This document shows positions 54,284 through 62,837 of a stretch of DNA of 64,000 bases, piece after piece. The DNA comes from Congeria kusceri (taxonomy: Eukaryota; Mollusca; Bivalvia; Myida; Dreissenidae), in contig JAPFQT010000087.1 of assembly GCA_027627225.1 (NCBI GenBank), positions 608,501 to 672,500 on the forward strand, written 5' to 3'. Under the pieces are notes generated by a model. The model made no database searches and had not been told where the DNA came from. It worked only from the letters and a program-made list of their open reading frames with translations. Position 1 is the first letter of the stretch. Each line of letters opens with the position of its first letter. The translations under genes and the position numbers were made by a program.

Positions 54284-54335
54284 ATAATGATAATAATAAT
54301 GGTGATGATGATAATAATAATAATAATAATAATAA

Positions 54336-54396
<61 letters not shown>

Positions 54397-54432
54397 CATT
54401 ATTATAACAATTATAATAATTATAATAATTAA
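54284..54432. repeat. (AAT)n-(ATT)n palindromic microsatellite
   Basis: An (AAT) run of about 8 units, one C, then an (ATT) run of about 20 units, then interrupted TAATTATAATAATTA. The two halves are perfectly complementary and can extrude as a hairpin. Confidence 0.95.
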
Positions 54433-54464
54433 TTAACAGAAGCAGGCCATTGAGTTCTTCGTCG

Positions 54465-54845
54465 CAACGCAGGTAAGAGTTTCATTTAAAAACAACTGCT
54501 GGTAAGTGACGGTTTTCGTCGGAAGCTTGGTACACCTGTACCGGTATATACGGAGGAGGAAGGGACATAAGTCATTAACCACTTGCTTCCGGTTTGTAGA
54601 CTTCTGGTATACGATTCAGCTTGACCTTACCAGCATTTAAAGCCCGACAAGATGTTTCCAATTTAAACATGGGACATATTATTCGAAAGACCAATTAACG
54701 TACCGTCGTCGAACATGGGACATATGACACAGGGCAGACGTGGAACGGGAATTCGTGCAGACGACATTTCCGCATAAGTTCAGAACGAGGCAGGAATCGC
54801 AGGTGTCCATGAAACGAAAGTTGGAGGGGTCGGGTGTCGTGAAGT
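54465..54845 (+). repeat. GCAGACGACA family, most complete copy
   Basis: CAACGCAGGTAAGAG, GTACACCTGTACCGGTATAT, CTTGCTTCCGGTTTGTAGAC, TGACACAGGGCAGACG, GTGCAGACGACATTTCCGC and TTCAGAACGAGGCAGGAATC in order. About 380 bp, non-coding. Confidence 0.65.
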
Positions 54846-55075
54846 ACAATAACAAATAGCGATAGTACACTTGGTTAAAATTACAAACAATATTGATACA
54901 CGGTAATATTCAACCATGCCGATTTGGAACTAAAATGCTAGGCACAGTACTTTATTCGTTGAATATTAATAAGCTATACTCGTATCGTTGTGCCAAAAGT
55001 AAGTAGGTTTACCTGCCAAACATGTTCAGTTAATGTATATGAAATAGATATTGTGGTAATACAACAAACAAGAGC
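54846..55075. other. No gene seen
   Basis: AT-rich spacer. Confidence 0.5.
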
Positions 55076-56900
55076 CGTCAGTGGACAACGCGCTCTTCTA
55101 TTCAAAGTATTTTAGTTGGTAAATATTTTGGAAAGTTAAAGGGGCATACATTTGTTGAAATACAAGGCTGAGTTATGGAAATTATTTCATAAATTTATTC
55201 CAAGTTTTAAGTGAATACTATATACAGTTTAGAAATTATAAGACTTTGGAACAAAAAAACGTTTTACCCCAACAACTTACATGTGATCAGGGGGCATAAC
55301 TCTGTCAAAACAGAGTTATGTGGATTGTGGCACCTGATGCTGTAGTTGATGACAAAGGTATATTCCAAGTTTCAACTGAATAGCCTATCAAGTTTTGAAG
55401 TTATACAACTTTTGAATATAAACATTAACGAGAAACTATATGTGAAAAAAGGGGGATACATCTGTCAAAAAACAAAACAGAGTTATGGGGAATGTTGCAC
55501 TTGATGTTGGAATTGATGACAACGACATATTCCAAGTTTCAAGTGAATAACTTTTGTAGTTTTGTAGTACATTATGTGCAGTCATGAATAAATATCTTAC
55601 ACTTAGTATTTGTCACGAATAAATATCATAAAGCAATTGTTGTGAACAAGAGCTGTTAGAGGACAGCACGCTCGACTATTCGAAGTATTTCAGTGAGTAC
55701 ATATATCGAAAAGTGGAAGGGGCATACATTTGTTGAAATACAAAACTTTTAAGTGAATACCTTATATAGTTTATACATTTTAAGAATTCGGAACAAAAAC
55801 TTTAAACCACAAAACATATGTAAACAGTGGGCATACATCTGTACAAATACAAACCAGTTATGGAGATTGTTGAACATGATGCTGGAGTTGATGGCAAAGG
55901 TATAATTCGAGTTTTAAGTGAATAACAAATTTAGATTTCAAGGTATAAGACTTTTGAATATAAACTTTAACCAGAAAACGTAAATAAAAAAGGAGCATAA
56001 CTCTTTTAAGATACAAAACAGAGTTATGGGGAATATTGTCCCTGACGCTGCAGTTAATGACAAAGGTGCATTCCAAGTTTCAGGTGAATAACTTTGTAGT
56101 GTTGAAGTTATAAGACTTTTAAATATAAACTTCAACCAGAAAATCATTTTGAAAAAGAGACATACCTCTGCCAAAATACAAAACAGAATTATGGGATATG
56201 TTGCACCTGATGTTGGAGTTACAAATGTACAATTAAAGTTTCATGTGAATAACTTATGTAGCTTTGAAAATACAAGACTTTTGAACATAAACTTAATCCA
56301 GAAGACCCTGACCCCACCCACCCCATATGCAAATCCAAGCGAGGTCTCGATATAAGGTATCTGTGTATTAAGTTTCATTAGAAAATATCCATGCGTCTCA
56401 AGTTATTGAGCGGAAACCGTTTTTCTATTTTTAGTAACAGTGAGCTTGACCCCACCAACCCCATTAGTAACAGTGACATTTACCGCACCCACCCCATATG
56501 CAATCCCAAGAGAGGTCTCGATATAAGGTATTTGTGTATAACTTTCATTAAAATATCTCAATGCGTTCTGAAGTTTTTGAGCGGAATCCTTTTTTCTATT
56601 TTTAGTAACAGTGACCTTGACCTTGATCGCAGCCACCCCATATGCAATCCCAAGTGAGGCCTTGCTATAAGGTATCTATGAATGAAGTTTCTCGAGTTAT
56701 AGAGATATGGAGTTGTTGCACGCAAACTTTAACCTGAATTTTTAAGTTCAAAAAGTGGCATAATTCTTATAAACTGCAGGTCAGAGTTATGGGCCCTGGT
56801 CAGTGATCTCACATAATGATCCTTCATAATGTGAAGTTTCAATTGAATATCGGTAGTATATATAGAGATATGGAGTATAGCTAGAACGTTTCTGTGAATA
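55076..56900 (+). repeat. ~165-bp tandem repeat, GACAGCACGCTCGAC family
   Basis: Two starts (CAAGAGCCGTCAGTGGACAA at 55070 and ACAAGAGCTGTTAGAGGACA at 55647) are each followed by units with CATA-CTCTGTCAAAATACA and CAGAGTTATGGGGAATGTTG. Spacing of CAGAGTTAT-like words is about 167 (55311 to 55478), 164 (55855 to 56019) and 165 bp (56019 to 56184). A second unit type, ACCCCATATGCAATCCCAAG with AGTAACAGTGACCTTGACC, recurs at about 56320, 56490 and 56635. Ends CTGTGAATAGTCGAGCTAAT. No gene. Confidence 0.85.
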
Positions 56901-57168
56901 GTCGAGCTAATAACATGAACAATATTATCTACGCTTTCTATTTGTTCAAATGTTCAAGCACTGCGACAAAATGCACGTGAACGCATTACAAAAATAATCA
57001 GTAACAAACCCACGACTTCTGATTTCGACGTTTACAATTATAGTAATTGCTCTTTCTCTTCCGAAATCAGGTTTTTGTGTGTGTTTCGAGCAACCCTATT
57101 CACCTGGCGAAAACCCACCGACCCTTAAGTTTTTATTGAAGAACTATAACTATTGACATATAAGAACT
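56901..57168. other. No gene seen
   Basis: AT-rich spacer. Confidence 0.5.
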
Positions 57169-57687
57169 TATTCACCAACCTGTTCTTAGACTTAAGAATA
57201 ACGAATAGACTCAGACTCAATAAAAATACTACGCATATATGATGGGTACCAATGTCGCTATTGTCATTAAAGAATATATGTTCGATTTTACAACATATAT
57301 ATTTGCATAAATTAAACAACTAATAATTAATTTCCATATACTTCGATTTAAAATGAAAGAAAAGTTAATATGAACTATTGTTGAAAAAAACAAAAAAGTC
57401 AAAAATCGTATTTGTTGACTCATTCGATATTGTATTCGTCACGTTTATGTTTATATGTCTGCTTTCAAGTTATTTTGTCACTTTTATCTGTTTACTACTA
57501 TTCTTAAGTAATTGATATGAATGATCGTACATACACACTTTTATAAATCGTTCTAAATAAAGAACTCTGTGTGCTGTATACCTAGACAGATTCAAGTAAA
57601 CAGTTTTCTTTGAACAGAACAGTTTCAAGAATATTTGTTATTATTACGCTTAAGTCTAAGAATAGATTGGCGAATACGGGCCCTGGG
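57169..57687. mobile_element. 519-bp TIR element (TTCACCAACC...TTCTTAGACTTAAG)
   Basis: The left TTCACCAACCTGTTCTTAGA and the reverse-complemented right TTCGCCAATCTATTCTTAGA pair over about 28 bp through CTTAAG. The right edge has the full GGGCCCTGGG end, while the left edge is shortened. Same family as the 11.6 kb element, with a longer AT-rich interior. Confidence 0.78.
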
Positions 57688-57694
57688 TGCCAAC

Positions 57695-57835
57695 ATATAT
57701 GTTGACAAAATTACCACTGTTTTTTGTTATAACAGTAACATTTTCACCAGAAACCAATTCTACATTTGGTTATTTAAAACGGTATCTAGTTATTTTTGTC
57801 ACCAGTTACAATCAATGCTGTCCAATCCAATAGCA
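57695..57835. repeat. Dispersed repeat pair with 41.3 kb
   Basis: TTGTTATAACAGTAACATTT, TCACCAGAAACCAATTC and TTTTTGTCACCAGTTACAAT. Confidence 0.6.
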
Positions 57836-58262
57836 AAAGCTGTCGGAAGACATCACGCTCGACTTGTCTTGTACTTGTTAGAGTAACTAGCATTTTTCTA
57901 AAACAAACTGTTTGCAAAGTAGCGGCCAACATGTTTCTAGTTTGAAAAAAATCCCTCAAGCCAATCAAGAGATACATGCTTACCGAAAAACTTTAACCTA
58001 CCCAAATAAGTTTAATAAGTTACCCAAATAAGTTTCGACAAAAATACCCATAATTATGACACATTTTAACTAGAGTTACGAAACTCGGCCTTATGGGTTC
58101 ATTTTAATAATAAATGGTTAAAGTTTGAATAAGTAATCCCTCAAGCCATTCCTGAGAAACTAGCTTATCGAAAATCGTTAACCTAGGCGGACGACAACGC
58201 CGACACCGACGCCGGGGAGAGTAGAAAACATTGCCTTTTCATCGAAAATTCGAGCTAAAAAT
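57836..58262 (+). repeat. GACAGCACGCTCGAC family, copy 3
   Basis: GGAAGACATCACGCTCGACT at the start, two copies of CCTCAAGCCA(A/T)TC near 57955 and 58140, then GACGACAACGCCGACACCGA, CGCCGGGGAGAGTAG and ATTCGAGCTAAAAAT at the end, matching the 28.64 kb copy. Confidence 0.65.
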
Positions 58263-58369
58263 TAAAATTAATTATAAAAAAACATAAATGCGATATTGTA
58301 TTTTTGTTAAATATGGAATGTCTTAACGATTGTTATACCAAACACATCCGTAGATTTGGTAGAACATAC
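58263..58369. other. Spacer
   Basis: AT-rich, nothing recognised. Confidence 0.5.
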
Positions 58370-58870
58370 AGCAATCATTATCAAGCATAAAGATCGTACT
58401 CGAAGTAATCAACACGAATGCACTAAGTAATTAACGCGAATAAAAATCGTACACTAATTAATTAACACGAAAAACGATCGTAATCAACACAAATAAAGAT
58501 AGTTATTTCAGTAATCCTCAGGAATTTAATAGAACACTACGTAATTATCACTAATAAAAGACCGTTCACCAAGTAATCGTCGCGAACAAAGATCAAACAC
58601 TAAGTAAATATAACTAATTAAGGTCGTACACTAAATAATAATCAATAATAAAGATTGTACATAAAGTAATTGCCACTAATAAAGATCGTACATTACGTAA
58701 TAATAACTAATTAATTTCGTAGATTAAGTAACTATCACTAATAAAGATCGTACACTCAGTAATCCTCACGAATAAAGATCGTACACACAGTAATCCTCAC
58801 GAATAAAGATCATACACTAAGTAATCCTCCGGAATAAAGATTGTTCACTAAGTAATCGTCACGAATGTTG
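58370..58870 (+). repeat. 33-bp array (AAGATCGTACACTAAGTAAT), copy 2
   Basis: About 14 units. The best run, 58735-58868, has clean 33-bp spacing of CAGTAATCCTCACGAATAAA + GATCGTACACA. The left side is more diverged. Related to the 44.24-44.72 kb array. Confidence 0.88.
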
Positions 58871-59274
58871 ACATATAAAAGTTGGACAATTTTAATTCCT
58901 GATAGGTAAGTAACTCTTTAGGTTTATTTTCAACTTTGTTTATAAATTTAAAAAAAAATACATAGCTTTCTACAATCTCTCGCATACAAGACAATTATAA
59001 AGTGTGTGTTTCTCATAAAGAGACGAGTCGCCATGCTAGCATTTGAAATATGAAAATCCAGTGAGCAAACACCTTTAGTTTCGCTGCCAATATCGCAGTC
59101 TTCCTAGGCTACATTTTATGAACAACAAAACAAAAACATGTATACTCGTGGCGATTTTGTTCGGTTCTATCGTGGAAAGATAAACTATTTTAGTTTCTGG
59201 CAACCAGATCAGAAGATACTTCAATGTAAGTTCAGTAAATCAACAGCAGAATCAAGTACCGGTAAATCGCGGTT
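58871..59274. other. No gene seen
   Basis: AT-rich spacer. Confidence 0.5.
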
Positions 59275-59510
59275 GGTTCTTTCGCGGCGGGCAATCCCAG
59301 GGGAATTCGACTAATTGTATTTTTGGGGATCTAATTCCCCACCCTAGAGCCAAAAATTTGTGTCTAAATCCCCACAATAGGGGATGCTTAATTGATGTAT
59401 CAAATAGCCCGGAGGCCAATATTACCGGGATCTAAAATCCGAACCAGGTATATTTTCCGGGACTTGCAGGATTATAGGAATATCTTCAGGTATTTTGTAC
59501 ATAATTAACA
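59275..59510 (+). mobile_element. Harbinger-like family, body fragment
   Basis: GGCGGGCAATCCCAGGGGAA, CCCCACCCTAGAGCCAAAAA, GGGGATGCTTAATTGATGTA and CCAATATTACCGGGATCTAA align with 62549-62720. No termini present. Confidence 0.75.
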
Positions 59511-59735
59511 GGAAAACCAGACACTAATGTTTCTGTTATTTGTACAAAATAATGAGTTTTTGTTATATGCAAGGGTTCTAGGCAGTCACAAGAAGTCAAC
59601 ACCTCTGTGTCACAACGACCACAACTCGCGTGCATTTGATCATAATCTAATCACCTTGGAAATATTTAACAAACTGTCATTGTTTCAGTTTGTCAAACTC
59701 ATATTGTGTGATGCTTCATGGCATGCCACATACTA
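59511..59735. other. No gene seen
   Basis: A short frame (59527-59736) has no recognised motif. Confidence 0.45.
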
Positions 59736-59952
59736 AATATGAAAGCTCTCAGCCACGCAGTTTCAGAGAAAGTTGTTCAAGTGTTCCTTTTTTAAATCTA
59801 TATTTAGATAATTCCTGTGAAGTTTGGTAAAAATCTGCCCAGCGGTTTAGGATGAGAGGTTGTTTGAATGAAAATATTGACGCACGACGGACAACAGAAT
59901 AATGGTGATTATAAAAGCTCACCATGAGCACGTTGTGCTCAGGTGAGCCAAA
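59736..59952 (+). repeat. GCTCACC-ended family, 3' terminus
   Basis: TTTCAGAGAAAGTTGTTCAA, TCTGCCCAGCGGTTTAGGAT and ACGCACGACGGACAACAG, then AAAAGCTCACCATGAGCACG and TTGTGCTCAGGTGAGC. The last two form a terminal hairpin, and CTCAGGTGAGC is the inverse of the GCTCACCTGAG start at 62.92 kb. Confidence 0.75.
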
Positions 59953-60312
59953 ACACGCATTTGGACGGGCGTAGCTATGTTATTTTTTTTATCAAAACCC
60001 GGATGCGGGTCAGAAAAAATCGTGTTTACTTCGCAACAAAAAAAGCATAATCAATTAAAACCATTCAACTGGTGTTCTTTGGACTATCGTGCACGTGCTG
60101 TCGTCGAGAAGCTTGTCGCTCTTGTACCAGTCTATTTCAGATGTTTCAATCCAACATGAGACACGTGACAAGCAGCAGACGCGCAGACAACAATTCGTGC
60201 AGACGACAGTTCTAGAAACCAGAAAATGATGTAGGCTACCGCGTAGAAGCGGAAGTTAGGGAGGCATCGGGAGTTTTGTCGCGTATGACAGGAGGCGCTA
60301 TGCATGATCATA
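59953..60312 (+). repeat. GCAGACGACA family copy
   Basis: ACACGTGACAAGCAGCAGAC, TTCGTGCAGACGACAGTTCT and AGAAACCAGAAAATGATGTA match the family's right half. The TIR element at 60.3 kb follows through GGAGGCGCTATGCATG. Confidence 0.55.
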
Positions 60313-60630
60313 TTTTTCATTAATCATATTTTTCACACACCTGTGAAGAAAAGGATCTAATTTGTTACATTTGTAAGTGTGAAGAATGTGTTGGCCAAAA
60401 ACGGTGTATCTTTGAGGATCACAGAAGAATCACAAAAGAATAGGATTTCATTGCATATCAAAAATTGGGTGCGATAAAAACTTCACAGAACATGTCAAGA
60501 ATAAGATTGTGCTGTGTAAATAATAAGATCTCGATTGTCACACTGGGAAGAATCGGATACTATTTTTCACAGATGTGAAAACATGATTTGTGAAAACTAT
60601 GGTCCTGCAGCGCTATAAGACCTCCAGAGT
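60313..60630. mobile_element. TIR element AATCATATTTTTCA, copy 2
   Basis: AATCATATTTTTCACACACC-TGTGAAG at the left and TTTTTCACAGATGTGAAAAC-ATGATT at the right. The interior is collinear with 44955-45240 (TTTCATTGCATATCAAAAA, AATAATAAGATCTC). AGCGCTATAAGACCTCC closes it. Confidence 0.78.
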
Positions 60631-61058
60631 GCAGGGCCACGGGGTCGACGGCTGCCCTTTTACATTGACAAATTAATAACAAAAAATACTTCGTAACATT
60701 TTAGATGATATGTGTATATTTCAATAAAAAGATTTGAACATTAAGGGACAAAATAATGTGCATGGAGTATGAAACAATGAACAGTAATTCCGGGTACATG
60801 TTATAAAGGCGCGTCAGATTAAACAGATTTTCCCACACGACGAAAAATTGCCAATACATTTAAAAGCATCATTTTAACTTTGTACATGACGAATGTCAGA
60901 TTGATAAACGTGCAACATTCATACACTGAGTGTGTAATTTCCAGACGACAGCCATAATTATGTTGATAAAAAATCCCCTTATTGTAGGGTGGAAATAGAG
61001 TGAATACCTTATTCGAAACAAATTGCATTCATTCGCTTTAGAACATCTATTAATATAC
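60631..61058. other. No gene seen
   Basis: AT-rich spacer. Confidence 0.5.
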
Positions 61059-61368
61059 TTAAGAAATAATGTTCGATTTAGAGTTGTTTATCGGCTAATA
61101 AACCACGATTTTTGGATTTTGATGCATAGGAATTAAACCACGAGGGCGTTAGAACGACACATCGTTGTTTATTAGCAGATAAACACAGATAATACGAAGA
61201 ATATTTCGATTCTAACATGACCTGGTAACATATTCCGCAATTACAATCCGAAATATATTTTACAGTTCCGGACTATTTTTTCGGGTTGTTTATTGGTACC
61301 TTAGTTTAACAACGGTAAATATTGTACTTAGTCTAGTATAGAAAACACAGTTCGTGTCATGTTAGAAC
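61059..61368 (+). mobile_element. Nested-hairpin element, subfamily copy
   Basis: TTAAGAAATAATGTTCGATT start. The palindrome is shortened on the right (GGGCGTTAGAACGACACATC). The right module has TTTTTCGGGTTGTTTATTGG and ends TCGTGTCATGTTAGAAC. Confidence 0.78.
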
Positions 61369-61432
61369 ATTACTTTTACATAACTTGCTAATGTTTTTAT
61401 TTCCGCTGTTTAAGTGAAATTAGACAGCAGTT

Positions 61433-61643
61433 TTAACATGACACGCGCAGTTTTCTATAGACAAAGAAGAAAATATTTCGTTGTTAAATAGCCAATAAAC
61501 AACTCGCAAAAGTCGTAAAATATACTTTGCATTGTAATTGCAGAATATGTTGTAATGTCATGTTAGAATCAAAATAATGTTCGCTTAATCGTTGTTTATC
61601 TGTAATAAACAACGATTTTTCGTTCAGATGCGCGAATATTCGA
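61433..61643 (-). mobile_element. Nested-hairpin element, minus strand, truncated
   Basis: TTTAACATGACACGCGCAGT starts the right module on the minus strand, and the left part stops inside the palindrome at GTTCAGATGCGCGAAT. It faces away from the next copy with no spacer. Confidence 0.75.
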
Positions 61644-62014
61644 TTTTCGATTTATCGCTGTTTATCGGCCAATAAACAACGATTTGGAGTTCTGATGCGT
61701 AGGTATTAAACCACGAGGGCGTTGTTTAATAACCACGCATCAGAACGACAAACAGTTGTTTATTGTCCGATAAACAATGATAATGCAAAAATTATTTCGA
61801 TTCTAACATGAATTGACAAATATAATTGCAATTGTAATGAAAACTATATTTTTATATGCTCCGCTCAGAATCGGGACTTCTTTTTTGCGTTTTTTATTGG
61901 GTAGTTTAACAACGATAATGTTGTTCTTTGTTTATAGAAAAATAAGCGAGTAGCATCAGAACTCGAAACCGTTTTTATTTACAGATAAACAACTCTAAAT
62001 CACAAATTATTTCT
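61644..62014 (+). mobile_element. Nested-hairpin element plus inverted arm
   Basis: A full plus-strand copy from TTTTCGATTTATCGCTGTTT to AAAAATAAGCGAGTAGCATC (61955), followed at once by CAGAACTCGAAACCGTTTTT...AAATTATTTCTAT, a left arm in reverse. The join occurs at CATCAGAA, a word present in both modules. Compare the chimera at 42373. Confidence 0.8.
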
Positions 62015-62067
62015 ATTTATGGCGCCAAACAACGTGTGACCAAACTTACCGAGTATTTTCTCCACAG

Positions 62068-62837
62068 TTTATGCACCTATCAATGTTATAATATACTAAT
62101 TCCAATCCTTATGTAATTTAATGTAAAAGCGATAACTTAAACCCAAAATAAATGCAACATTTTGCACATAGGGACCCTCGTAACCATACCCTTTCTTAAA
62201 TAGCATTTATATAAGCTGAATTAATTTATGCAATAAAAAGGGTATGTCATGTAATATGTAAGAAAGAACTCGACACTACACAAAGATGACTGTTTTATCG
62301 CCATCTTTTTACCGGCTACTTTCTAGTTCAATGTAACCCGTCTCAGCGCAAGTGTCATACTGTAGTCTCCAATCTTAAAACATATCAGTGATTATTAGTG
62401 CATACCAATGCTTACCCTAACAACATCCTCAAAAAAATATCAAAGCAAGTGTCTAAATCTAAAAACATGTCTTCGAGTTAAGCTTGTTGATTTATTTATT
62501 TAGTGTAATGTGACCTCAACATTTCACCCCGGGGGGTGGGGGTGGGGGAGGCGGGCAAACCCAGGGGAATTTGACTAATTGTATTTGGGGGGATATAATT
62601 CACCACCCTAGGGTCATGCATTTTTGTATAAATCCCGTCAATGGGGATGCTAAATTGGTGCATCAAATGGCCCGGGGGCCAATATTACCGGGATCTAAAA
62701 TCTTAACTAAGTCTATTTCCCGGGACCCGGAATTATTCGGCGTGTCAATTTCCCGCCTGTCGGGAATTGCTTTCAGTCTAAAATCCCGTATATGCCCGCC
62801 GCTCCCACCTGGGGAAAAATATTGATAGGTGCATTAA
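62068..62837. mobile_element. Harbinger-like element, 764 bp
   Basis: ATGCACCTATCAAT (62071-62084) and ATTGATAGGTGCAT (62821-62834) are perfect 14-bp inverted ends; excluding the outermost base, TTA flanks both sides, as for PIF/Harbinger TWA targets. The left half is AT-rich. The right half is G-rich with GGGGGGTGGGGGTGGGGGAG near 62530 and TTCCCGGGACCCGGAATTAT. The 84-codon frame at 62571-62825 has no transposase or Myb motif. Confidence 0.83.

Noticed and set aside
54220..54432. Frame encoding a run of Asn then Tyr
   Set aside because: It is translation of the (AAT)/(ATT) microsatellite.
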